From: Coprinellus micaceus | Lineage: Eukaryota; Basidiomycota; Agaricomycetes; Agaricales; Psathyrellaceae | Assembly (NCBI GenBank): GCA_951394405.1 | Contig: OX596338.1 | Location: forward strand, 3,906,001-3,970,000 | Reading direction: 5' to 3' | DNA: 64,000 bases | In this document: piece by piece, positions 23,573 through 34,112 of the stretch | How the letters are laid out: every line of letters starts with the position of its first letter | Position numbering within the stretch: position 1 is the first letter of the stretch | The notes under the pieces: generated by a model | Told to the model about the DNA's origin: nothing | The model's database searches: none | What the model saw: the letters and a program-made list of their open reading frames with translations, nothing else | Translations under genes and position numbers: made by a program

Positions 23573-24451
23573 ATGGATCCTGCCACTTCTCCTCCACTCT
23601 ACCTCGCACTCGATCGCCCCACCCACTCGGAGAGTGAAATCGCGGAAGACCCGTGGCTCGCAGTGGAACCCATCATCTATGACATTTTTGCATCAGTCAT
23701 AGAATCTGACGGTGCTCAGGACACGTTGGCATGCGCGGCGCAAGATATAAATGTCCTCTTCTTTCAATTTGGAGGCGAAAGCACTTCGGGGGGTTTCTTT
23801 TGGGGGTTATGGTGGCTCCTGCATGACATGGCCGTCAAGCTGCCTTGGGAAGGGGTGTACCAAGACAAGCTGATCGACCTCCTCATATCTCTTCGGGACT
23901 TATCCAACCCCTTCGAGATTGAGGTTCCCGAATGGTGGGCAGCCAATTTGTGGACAGACCTACCGCTCCTCGGTGCGAACGCTAGAGAGGAATACGACCA
24001 GCACAAGAACCCCAAGAAACTCACGCAAGAAGGTCTGAGCATGGATGCTTTCATTGCCCGATATACTCAGCACGGCATTTCCAACTTCGCTTGGTTGGGA
24101 TTGGGGGTGTTTCACGGGGCCCTCGAAGTTGAGCCCCGCCGTCGGTCCAAGAGGTACAAGAATCAAGGCCCCGAGCTAGCAATTACCGTCCCACCTACCT
24201 TGGTCTGGCTGCAGTGCGCAGGAGAGAGGCTCTACGAGGAGGTTGTAGTAGGGGCGGACAGTGATCCTAGCGAAGGGTGCAATATGGGTGGGCGCTGGAA
24301 GGGAAAGAGTGGATACTCTCCGGAGCGATGGGACTTTTGGAAGAAGCGCTACCAAGAGATCGCGGTGCATCAACAAGCTAGTAAAGAAACGAAAAGTTTG
24401 GCGAGGAAAGCGCGAGGTATGATGCTGGAGCTCGAGAGGAAAGAAACGTAG
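23573..24451 (+). CDS. DUF3632 family protein
   Basis: An intronless gene for a fungal protein of the DUF3632 family, whose function is unknown. From the Met at 23573 it encodes 292 residues. Family-like features are the helical segment GLWWLLHDMAVKLPW, the block LWTDLPLLGANAREEYDQHK, the aromatic MDAFIARYTQHGISNFAWLG, and the C-terminal YSPERWDFWKKRYQEIA followed by a basic helix. The frame is open upstream to an ATG at 23348, which would add 75 residues. I chose the later start because the extra part is low in family resemblance, but the longer form cannot be excluded. No signal peptide. Confidence 0.75.
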   Translation: MDPATSPPLYLALDRPTHSESEIAEDPWLAVEPIIYDIFASVIESDGAQDTLACAAQDINVLFFQFGGESTSGGFFWGLWWLLHDMAVKLPWEGVYQDKLIDLLISLRDLSNPFEIEVPEWWAANLWTDLPLLGANAREEYDQHKNPKKLTQEGLSMDAFIARYTQHGISNFAWLGLGVFHGALEVEPRRRSKRYKNQGPELAITVPPTLVWLQCAGERLYEEVVVGADSDPSEGCNMGGRWKGKSGYSPERWDFWKKRYQEIAVHQQASKETKSLARKARGMMLELERKET

Positions 24452-25309
24452 ACACAAGAGTTCACAGCAATGTACCGGCGAGAGAGAGTCACGCTGCGGA
24501 GGACGAGACAAAGTTACACGCGTAGACATGGTCGTCGTAGTTCAAGCTCGAAATGTTTTATGGTCCTCAGGCGGAGTTCATGAGGTTCGGCGTTCGCCGT
24601 TTGATGCCAGCTGGTGTTTGGGCCCGTGACCGTTCTAACCTGAACCACGACCCGTAACCCTCGACATACGCCTACCACGCACAGGCTCAGGGACTGAAAG
24701 GACATGTGTTCGACTACGTCTCAATCCACAAGGATATCTCTCCCATTTGCCTTGCCTTGCCCTCCCACGACCATCGCACAATGAAACCGCACCACAACTA
24801 GACGCATGCGTCAAACTCGTATAATCTAGCTTCCTGGGGCCTATGTTCCAATTCTAAACGTCTATTGGTCGTCGAACGCGTCATTATCTGATTCCGAGCT
24901 GGTCACTACCCTCAGTGTTTCCGTGGGCGGTCCGCGTCGCGTTCTTCCTCCCATCGGACTGAATGGATGCAACCCAGATATGGTTTCATTAGGGTCGCAG
25001 AACCCATTTACCCCGCACATCGGTTCATTTGTGGATCACACAACGAGGAAAGTGCCTCAGAGAAGGTAGGTTAGTTTTGGAGATCTGCACAAAGCTGAGC
25101 AATCTGTCCCACAGCACGTTCCCAACGTCCTTCATTGGTCACTGCCTGACCTTCTCCAGGGAAACGACTTCCGCCTACGGGCCAACTTCTTCCGTTGAGG
25201 CGCTCCCTCACGGACCATCGTTGGATTATTCTCGAGCCCCCTCAACAATATAAAGTGGAAAGTGAGATGCCAGATGTCAGAGATCCTCCATCCTGGGAAG
25301 ACCTTCATC
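24452..25309. other. Intergenic upstream of the DUF1996 gene
   Basis: No gene seen; likely contains the promoter of the secreted DUF1996-CBM1 gene. Confidence 0.45.
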
Positions 25310-27232
25310 ATGCAGTTCCGACTCCTTTTATTTCTCGCCACCGCGGCGTACAAAGCAAACGCGCTCCTTCGGTTTGCATGTTCGTAACTTGTCGTTGAGC
25401 GATTCGACCCGTAAGTTGGATTGTTTTGACCTTGCGGCGTCCGCGGTAACGCTCACTCTAACAGTCTCGTCACTCCTGGGCTCGTCTCTCCTCACTTGCA
25501 CCAGGTGTGTTTGACGTGTATGACGACGCGTAGACATTGCTTACGAAGTTTGATCTATAGATCGTCGGAGGGGTGCGTACAATTTACGTAGATACTTCGC
25601 TGAAAAGGCTTAACCAGCACTTTCCCTGTCGCCCCGCGATCCCAGAACGCGTGAGCCAACAGAACACCTACGAGGTCCTTTGACTCACTTATGCCCTCAA
25701 GCTTTGACATCGGAATGAACATCAACGACGACCTTCCGACCCTGTCCACCTGCACGACATGCACTTACAGCGAGGATTTCTCTAATTACTGGACCGCGGT
25801 TCTCTACTTCAAGCACCAGAACGGCACCTTCCAAAGGGTAATTACAGCATGACAAGCAGCCCTATACACCTCTTCTCACACATGTTGCAGGTTCCTCAGC
25901 GCCCTGGTGAGCTCCTCGGAGCCGCTAATGGAGGTATGACCCTGTACTACATGCAGCCCACCGGCGGAGGAAAGGTGACTTCCTTTAAGAAGGTGCGCTA
26001 CCCTTTTGCCTAGCCGTGATGCGCCCCTAAGTGCATCGGACATCAGGGCTTCCGGATGATCATTGGAGACCCGATGCTTCGAACCTTCAACTCATCCAGC
26101 GGGGACGCTAACAACCTGAACTTCAGGTGCTTGAGCGCCGGTGGTGGGAACGGCGGCACGAGCGGTTCTCCAGGGACTGACACCAGAAACCTGCCTGCAA
26201 ATGCATGCGCTGGAGGGATTCGCTCGGAGATTGTGTTCCCTTCGTGAGTCAGTGCGTTAGGCTGAGGGAATCGTTATTGACGGCATTTTTGGAAGGTGCT
26301 GGGATGGCGTCAACCTCGACCCTCCTGACCACAGGGTAGGCCCCTGTCACTTTTTTGTGAGCCCATGCCGAAGCTAGACCTTGTTGTCTTCCCCAGAGTC
26401 ATATGGCGTATCCGGCCAGTGGAAAGTGTCCTGCTTCCCACCCCGTAACCGTCCCAACCATCTTCATCGAGACTATTTGGGATACCCCGAAGTTTAACAA
26501 CCTATGGCCATCTGGCGCAGCCCAGCCATTCGTCTATAGCATGGGCGATCCGTACGCCCTCCAAGCGCCCTTTGAGGTTTACCACTGATTATCGGAGTAG
26601 GACTGGATATGGCCAGCACGCCGACTATGTCTTCGGTTGGAAAGGGGATGCCCTCCAACGTGCCATGGATCAGTGCAATTCTTTCGGCGGAGCCTGCCCC
26701 ACCCTCAAGACCCAATCCGTCGACGCAATCAATAAATGCACCCAGAAGAACCGCGTCAGGGAACCGGTTGAAGGTGGTAAGTAGCCTGCTCCGTCTCGAG
26801 AGAAGCAGGGCCGCGCTCATCATCAATACACGAATATAGCTTTGGCCGCACTTCCAGGGTGCAACCCTGTTCAGCCCGGTCCGGCTCGTGCGACGATGGT
26901 CCCTAGCTGCGACGCGACGAAGGACTATGACGCCGATGGCGGACCCAAGGGCAGTTCTCCCGCTGCGCCTCCAGCGTCTACTAATCCTACCCCCCCTCCT
27001 GCCGGCACAACGGTTGTCGCACCTCCCACTGCGAGCACTCCTGCGGCCCCATCTACTGGCCAGGCCGCTCACTATGCCCAGTGCGGTACGCCTTATATCG
27101 CTTGTCCGTAATCAACGGTCGCTCAACCACACTTTTATTTTTTTAGCCGGAACCGGATACACTGGACCTACAGCTTGTGTGCCCCCTTACAAGTGCACAT
27201 ACTCCAACCAGTATTACTCTCAGTGTCTGTGA
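25310..27232 (+). CDS. Secreted DUF1996 protein with C-terminal CBM1; first exon damaged or alternatively spliced
   Basis: A predicted extracellular protein. The DUF1996 domain has no established activity; CBM1 binds cellulose or chitin. A signal peptide (MQFRLLLFLATAAYKANA) precedes RFACS. DUF1996 landmarks follow: LVTPGLVSPHLHQ, IVGGNAF, SEDFSNYWTAVLYF, GFRMIIGDPMLR, CWDGVNLDPPDHRSHMAYP, ETIWDTPKFN and GDPTGYGQHADYVFGW. Next come a Pro/Thr/Ala-rich linker and a CBM1 (HYAQC ... YTGPTACVPPYKC ... YYSQCL). About ten exons; 25646-25650 is a 5-nt micro-exon. If exon 1 runs to the family-like donor at 25411, codon 25385-25387 is TAA where relatives have an amide codon before LV-ERFDP. Splicing instead at GTAACT (25384) skips nine codons in frame and keeps the gene open. 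It is therefore either a fresh pseudogene or a gene with a shifted donor. Confidence 0.85.
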
Positions 27233-27466
27233 GGAGCCAAATACCACGTCGTTCCTTTACTTGTGTATAGCGCTCTTCTCAACCTGTTTGGAGAGTTTTT
27301 GTGGGATCTAATCTGAGAACCCCTACATATCTGCGATGATAAGATAAGATCCTTAATTTGGATAGATGCGGCAGTTCTCACAGGCAGTGTTGTTTGCATC
27401 CATGACAATCATGGCACAAGCAAAGCTTATCCTCCCCCATAACACTCACGTCCTCCCAGTACTGCC

Positions 27467-28550
27467 ATGTCCGCGGCACCAGCAGTCCATACCCTAGAAT
27501 CTCAGGTCGGCGGCCACGCCGGGGTCATGACGACGGAGGATGGGTCCCTGTTGATCAAGCCAGCGCTCACGCGGGAGCTGGCATTCTACCAGCGAATCCA
27601 GTCGGACCCGGCCGAGGCCTTTGTAGCTCTCAAGAAGTATACCCCCACGTTTATGGGTACGCTTACCCTGGAAGGAGAGGCTGCTGGGTCTACTGAGGAA
27701 GGGACACTGCAGATCAAGCCAGTTGGCGAACGGAAAGATGAGTGTATGCTCGCAAGATTTCCCGTGTCAGTTGAAGGCTTATAGCCCATTACAGTCCCTT
27801 GTGCTCGAGAACCTATCCCATAAGTTCTCCAAACCGAATATTCTCGATATCAAACTTGGCACGGTTCTATACGACGACTCGGCTAATGAAGACAAGGTGC
27901 AGCGGATGCTCAAGACCGCGAGGGAGACGACGAGCCTGGAGACTGGAGTGCGATTGACTGGGTTCCAAGTGAGATCTTAATTTGCCTTTCTTCCCCGTGT
28001 GATATCTGACAAAGGGCTCCAGGTCTACGATAACGCCACAGGTGTCGCTGTAAACACTCCCAAGTCGTACGGGAAGAGCATCAAACCAGCCGACCTCCCG
28101 GATGGCATTGCGCGTTTCTTCCCCGCCGGCGACGACGAAGGTTCATCTCAGGGTCTACCCAAGAAAACTCTCATTCCAGTCCTCGAATCAATTCGCACCG
28201 AAATTGCTGAAATCCGAGACGCCCTCACAAAGCTGGAGTTCCGAATGGTCGGAGGGAGCATCTTGATCATCTATGAAGCGGACTGGGAGCGGGCGACTGA
28301 GGGAATCAAGCACTACCTGGCGTCTCCCTCCAAGACTAAAGTTGACGCCGAAGGGGACGAGGAGGAAGAGGAGGAAGAGGACGAGAGTGACGATGAAGAT
28401 AACGCTCCTCCACCCGCCTTCACGGTCAAGATGATCGACTTCGCCCACACCAAAGTCGAGGCTGGGATTGGGCCGGATGAGGGCGTTTTGCTGGGTGTGG
28501 ACACTACCTTGAAGCTTTTGGATGGCAGGCTCGCGAGTCTCAGGGCGTAG
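27467..28550 (+). CDS. ARG82: Inositol polyphosphate multikinase
   Basis: A kinase of the IPK superfamily (yeast Arg82/Ipk2) that phosphorylates inositol tris- and tetrakisphosphates toward IP5; in yeast it also affects arginine-gene transcription. Three exons, 27467-27741, 27785-27968 and 28023-28550, encode 328 residues. The superfamily motif PxxxDxKxG appears as PNILDIKLG near residue 120. The downstream VGGSILIIYE matches the family SLL region, and KMIDFAHT near residue 290 is the metal-binding IDF motif. An acidic insert (EEEEEEDESDDED) precedes the last motif; it is encoded by a GAG/GAA repeat and resembles the acidic insert of yeast Arg82. The start gives the expected short N-terminus before GGHAGVM. 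Confidence 0.93.
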
Positions 28551-28913
28551 GAGGAGCTCATCTCGCACTCTATCTATGGCCCCTACCGAAAGGGTTGTAT
28601 CGCTACGAAGTTGGTTTTGTGGTTCTCGAAGCTGAACACGCTTCAATTCCAGAGTGAGTGATAAGGATATCTGGAGCGCTCAACTATGTCAATATAGGTG
28701 TTGTTTACCCCGTTGCGGGCGTCTCGGCTTCTCTCGACCCATTAATTCAATTAAGCGCTCGACAGAGGCTCGTGCGTGGGGAAGTTACCGTCACGCGTTG
28801 GCCATGAGGACAGGTTCATTTCGTTATTGGTGCGCTGGCCCTTGACGTTCGCCCTCGCTCAGTGCCTGGAACGTGTTCAGCCTTAGCCCCTAAACTCCCA
28901 AGACATCTGAGCT
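28551..28913. promoter_or_regulatory. Upstream region of NACHT gene 1
   Basis: The last 170 bp (about 28740-28913) is clearly similar to the sequence just upstream of the second NACHT gene (about 31290-31461). It was therefore included in the tandem duplication and probably contains the core promoter. Confidence 0.6.
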
Positions 28914-30868
28914 ATGAGTTCTGTTGGAAACATCGTCCACCATGGTGCGTGCTCTCTACACTTCGACCCATCGTCGGGTGATTTGACTATCCCCCCATCG
29001 TTCAGCCATCTTGAATAAACGCATCGACATCGGCGCTGTCCACGACTCGGAGGACCAGAGCGATGCAGCGAGGTGCTATCCAGGCACAAGGGACATAGTT
29101 ATCGATGTCACCATGAACTGGATCGACCACGGAGAGGAACGCATGATCTGGGTCACTGGGTTTATGGGGACCGGGAAGACCGCCATTCTACTGTCCATCG
29201 CAGAGCGCTGTCATGTGGAAGGCGTCCTGGCGGCCAGCTTCTTCTCCTCATCCTCCAATAAACGCGATATCCGCACACTGATCCCAACCATCTTATATCA
29301 GTTATCTTCGAACCACATCCTTGCCAGCAGTATCGGCAAAGACCTCACCTGCTTCTTTTCGAAGCACCCAGACGTCTTCGAGAAGAGCTTTGAGTCGCAG
29401 GCGGAGAGCCTTCTGCAACTGTTCAAGAAACCGTCACAACGCCGCACCAACTGGCCAAAAGTTATCGTCATTGATGGTTTCGACCAAGTGAAAGTCGACG
29501 GCGACAAACCAGAGTCTCCCGAACAGAAGGCATCGAAGCAGCGCCAGGCACTCGGAGCCCTCCTGAAACTCGCTGTGGACGAGGATTTTCCTTTTCGCAT
29601 TGTTATTGGAAGCCGTCAGGAACCGGCGATCGTCAACTTCATGAACAACGACGCGACCCGTGCAGCGGCGACTATGGTGAACCTCAATACATTCCTTGGC
29701 AACATGCACGGCAATGGGATCGAGGCGTACTTCGAATCCAAGTTCGAAGAATCACGACGCAAGCCTGGATTCCCCCAGGATCGGTTCAGTATGGAGCCGT
29801 CGATGTACGGATGGCCCCCCTTCAACGAACGCCAACGAAACATCCTGACGTTCAGGGCGGTCGGCTATTTCCCATACGCCTCTTCCGTCGCGCGCTTCAT
29901 CGAAAATGGCTCACAGCCGCCGCATGCCCAGCTTGAAGCAGTGTTGGATCAGAAGGAGAAGCGTTGGGATTTGATGGCTATCCTCAGAGGGACGGAGAGC
30001 GAGAACCCTCCCCCCAACCCTTTCGTCATCTTGGATGCGACGTACAGTGACATCCTCAATTCCTGCCCCGACCCCTTGAAGATCGTCACAATCTTGAAGC
30101 TTATCCATACGAAGGGCAAGGATTCATTGACCCCCGCCTACTTCTGGAACCACTTTTTTGAAAGTAGTCGGGCTGACCACGGCCTCGCAAACGGTGGCCT
30201 TAAGCAGCTGCTGGAACCTTTGTTCCCCCTGATGAACATACCGCCAGCCCACGACAAGACTGCACCTTTCACCTTCTGCCACAGCGGGTCATTTTTTGAA
30301 TACCTGGATGACAAGAGGCGCTGCGGGAAACTCTACGTCTTCGAAGACGACTGCCAGATTTTGTTTGCGAAGGTTTACTGGGATATCGTTGAAAGTGAGC
30401 CCTGGTTTGGACGTATCAGGTTCTTGGTTTGTACTGACACCAACACAGGAAAGTACTTCTCGAGCGCTCCACCTGGGGAGCAGGAAGCGCTGCTGGGTCA
30501 CCTCTTCAACCTCTACCCCTATTTCGCAGATCGGATTATCCACGATGCTGTCATGCGTTGCGACGCCGACTGGTGGGCGAATCGCTGTATCAGCCTCAAA
30601 AAGCGAGACCACATTGACCTTGCCTTTGACACAGTTCACTGCTATGTGAGTTTTGATGACAATTGGGCAAGATGATCCCTGACGATTATATTAGTGTTCA
30701 TGGTATTGGTGTGCACCCCTATGCTCTCGCTGGAGGGGGAGCATCCTCCGCAAGTGCAAGGAGGCTGGCTGGACGGTGCCGGATATGACTTCGTTGAAGG
30801 CGATCTACGAGAACCGGACGACTTTCTTCCGGGACTATAGTGCGGCCTTCCGTCCACCGCGAGCTTAA
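28914..30868 (+). CDS. NACHT-type P-loop ATPase, copy 1
   Basis: A STAND-class NTPase of the type abundant in agaricomycetes (nwd-like). Such proteins are generally thought to act in nonself recognition; this is inference for this gene. The first exon, 28914-28944, encodes MSSVGNIVHH and is followed by an intron and the main exon. Near the N-terminus are IGAVHDSEDQ and RCYPGTR, typical lead-in motifs. Walker A is GFMGTGKTA and Walker B is VIVIDGFDQV; the sensor-like RIVIGSRQE follows. A phase-1 intron interrupts the C-terminal part (donor near 30394), and a second precedes the last exon, which encodes CSWYWCAPLCSRWRGSILRK. The stop is at 30868 and the product about 600 residues. No WD40, ankyrin or TPR repeats follow the NACHT core. 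It is the close tandem paralog of the next gene. Confidence 0.88.
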
Positions 30869-31461
30869 TGACATCCTTCGTTTCCACCAGACTAGCAGCG
30901 GCAGCGTCACTACGGAGATGACGAGGGAGAACATGGTGTGAGTGATGATAAAGGTGAGGGGAACACAGCTCCACCAGCGCTTATGTCGAGCTGGAGTTGG
31001 GCCGGACATAATTTTACCTGGTCTGGTCCGAAACCTTTGAGCGGCATGACCGCGGGTCTCAACGCGAGACAGCAGCGAAGCAAGGCCTCCCTTAAATCGC
31101 TCTCTGAGATCAAGGGCCCAGAAAGGGGCTGGTATTCTATAAGGTCATTATTGTCGACTCGAGGCTCAGAGAGTACACATCCCGAAAGCCAACGGCGAAG
31201 CTCGCAAGGCTCCAACCACGACTTCACTCGCACCACGAGGTAAGTACTTCCCGTTCCGGTCGTACAATAATTATATTGCCATGCACCCACAAGAGGTTCG
31301 TGCGTGGGGAACTCCCTGTCACCAACTGGGTTCTGAGGTTCATTTCGTCACCCCGGTCAGCGACGCCCCCTTGACAAGCCCCTGACGTTGCCCCCGCTCG
31401 TGCTCGAGGGCTCGTTTGGTCCTGACAATTGAAGCGCCGAGGTTCGCAAGCCATCTGAGAG
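30869..31461. promoter_or_regulatory. Spacer between the NACHT copies
   Basis: Intergenic. The part from about 31290 to 31461 is the duplicated counterpart of the upstream region of copy 1. Shared blocks include TTCGTGCGTGGGGAA and AGATGAGTTCTGTT-like sequence around the start codon. Confidence 0.6.
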
Positions 31462-33432
31462 ATGAGTTCTGTTCATAACATCATTCATCATGGTATGTTC
31501 CCGCCCCTCCATCCGAGCATGAAGTAGCCTGACTGCTCCCATTCGCCCCAGCCATCTCGAACAAGCGCATTGACATCGGCGCCGTGCACGACTCGGAGGA
31601 GCAAAGTGGCTCGCCGAGGTGTTATCCTGGCACAAGGCATGAGGTCATCCACCCGATGATGAGCTGGGTGCGCCGCGGGCCTAAAGACCTGACCTGGGTG
31701 ACCGGGTTTGCGGGGACGGGCAAGACTGCCATTCTTCACTCTGTCGCAGAGCGCTGCCAACAGGATGGCCTCCTGGCCGCCAGCTTCTTTTCCTCGTCCT
31801 CCAATAAACGTGATCTCCGGGGACTGATTCCAACCATCGTATACCAGCTATACTCCAACAACGCTATAGCCCACAGTGTTGGCAAGGGCCTCACCTGTTT
31901 CTTTTCAAGAAACCCAGATTTCTTCGAAAAGAGCTTAGAATCGCAGGCGGACACCCTCTTGCGACTCTTCAAGAAGCCGGGACAACGCCGGGACAACTGG
32001 CCGAAAGCTATCATCGTTGACGGGTTCGACCAGATCACGGCGGGCAGCACCAAGCCTGAGTCCTCCGAGCATGAGCAAAAGGGACTGAAGCAGCGGCAGG
32101 CGCTGTCGGCTCTCCTCAAGCTAGCCGCGGACGAAGATTTTCCCTTTCGTATCATCATTGGGAGCCGTCAGGAGACGACCATCGTGGAGTTCATGAGCCG
32201 CGACACAACCCGTGAGGCCACCGCCGTGGTCGACCTCAATGCATTCCTTGGTATCCTGGACGACCATGGGATAGGGGCATATATGGACTCAAAGTTCGAA
32301 GAAATCCGACGGCGCCCAGGATTCACCCACGGTCCATGGAGCGTGCAGTCCGAGCTCTACGGATGGCCACTCCCCAAGGAGCGAAACATGGTGGTGTTCA
32401 AAGCAGCGGGATATTTCTTCTACGCTTCATGCATCGCCCGCTTCATCGAAAACGAATCGCAGTCACCGCACGCCTTGTTGGAAGCGGTGGTGGATCCGAG
32501 GCAGCATGATTGGGACCAGGGGCCACCCATTCGACCAAGCGATGTGCCCTCTTCTCTCAACCCTTTCGTAAAGCTTGATGCCATGTACAGTGACATTCTC
32601 AATTCCTCTGCCGACCCCCCCAAGGTCATCACCATGTTGAAGGTCATCCATACCATGAACAGGGCTTCGACTCCCGCCTACTTCTGGACCCACTTTTTCG
32701 AGAGTAGCCGCGCTGACCGTGGTTTCGCAAATGGGTGCCTGAGGCGGCTGCTGGAGCCCCTGCGCTCTCTGATGAGCATACCAAGTGCTCACGACAAGAC
32801 AACACCTTTCACATTCTGTCACAGTGTATCGCTCTTTGAATACCTGGACAGCCCCACGAGGTGCCCGAATCTCGGTGCTTCTGAAGACGATTGCCGAGAC
32901 GTATGCACAGAAATCTATTGGGACATTGTAGAAGGTAAGTCAAGGAGCGAGGCACAAATTCGTCCGTCGTACTAACTACGGTGCCCACGCAGCAAAATGT
33001 TTCCGGAGCGCTTCTCCCAAGGAGCAAGGGACGCTGCTGGACCACCTCTTCGACTTATTCCCCTTCTTCGAAACCTCAATCGCAGACTCGGTCCTCTCCC
33101 GCTGCGACGTTGATTGGTGGACGGACCGCTGCATTGTCCTCAAAAAAGCGGACCACATTCGATATGCCTTCCAGCAAGTTCACATTGTGAGTCATAGTGG
33201 TGCCGGACGAAACACTGTTAATGTGCAGTTCTGACTCCCGTCTTAGTGTCCATGGTACTGGTGCACACCCCTCTGTTCTCGCTGGAGAGATAGCATTCTT
33301 CGCAAATGCCTGGAGGCAGGGTGGACCATACCAGAGATAACTTTGCGAGCGGTATACGAGGATCGCAGAGGACACTACATAGACTACAGTGCATCATTCC
33401 GCCCACCCCTCAAGGGGCCGAACCGATCGTAG
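31462..33432 (+). CDS. NACHT-type P-loop ATPase, copy 2
   Basis: Tandem paralog of the gene at 28914-30868, with the same exon plan: a first exon MSSVHNIIHH, a long second exon, a phase-1 intron (donor near 32935, acceptor near 32993) and a last exon encoding CPWYWCTPLCSRWRDSILRK. Walker A is GFAGTGKTA, Walker B AIIVDGFDQI and the sensor-like segment RIIIGSRQE. The two proteins align along their whole length. Differences concentrate in the segment after the ATPase core (the region around PGFTHGPWSVQSELYGW), and copy 2 has a slightly longer C-terminus (PPLKGPNRS). Both copies appear intact. No effector or repeat domain is recognised. Confidence 0.88.
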
Positions 33433-34112
33433 AAGTACGACGGATTCCACCGTCCAAACCTAGGCTATGGCAGAAGACTCCGTGGGGTGGTGTGTCCAGG
33501 TATAGCAGAAGGTTGTGGCCCGGGCGGTAATCCTGGAGAGTGTGTATACCTAAGTGTCAGTCAGTAACTGGGGCTTTGCAACGATAAGTCGGAATCAAGG
33601 ACACCGTAACCCCAATAGACAACTGCTTTCAAAATCGGCTTGCGGCTGAGCCTTCCTCTTCCCCCGCTCCCAGTAGCGCCGGCCGGGGTCTCTCGCCGGT
33701 GTGTCGCTTTGGGTAGAGGCCATTGGCCAAGGGATTGACTGGTGGACATGTCGAATCGGAAAGGATTCATCGGCCGTGGCAAGCACATTGACAGCCCTTT
33801 CACAGAGGAGTTTGCTATCGAGCCACCCCGTCCCGATCCTGAGGCCTGAGATGTCGCCGGGAAGCCCTTCAATACGCCAAGCGTATTAAGGTCAGAATAA
33901 TCACCACATAACACGAACTCGCCAATGCCCTCGTACACCAAACGACGATCTGGGGTTCGCCTGGCGGATGGTGAGCTTTGTCGGGTACAAACCCGAGCCA
34001 CAGGCCACAACAGAGAACAGCACTGAACAACACAACACGAAATACACCGAGGCGCGTAATAGTTCAGTGGCATCAATCTTGTCTCATTCCCATTTCTTCC
34101 CCACTCCCGACC
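33433..34112. other. Intergenic upstream of the F-box gene
   Basis: No gene is supported. A 222-codon minus-strand frame (33561-34229) overlaps the F-box gene start and has no family resemblance. The F-box frame stays open from 33978, but the first ATG in good context is at 34113. Confidence 0.45.
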
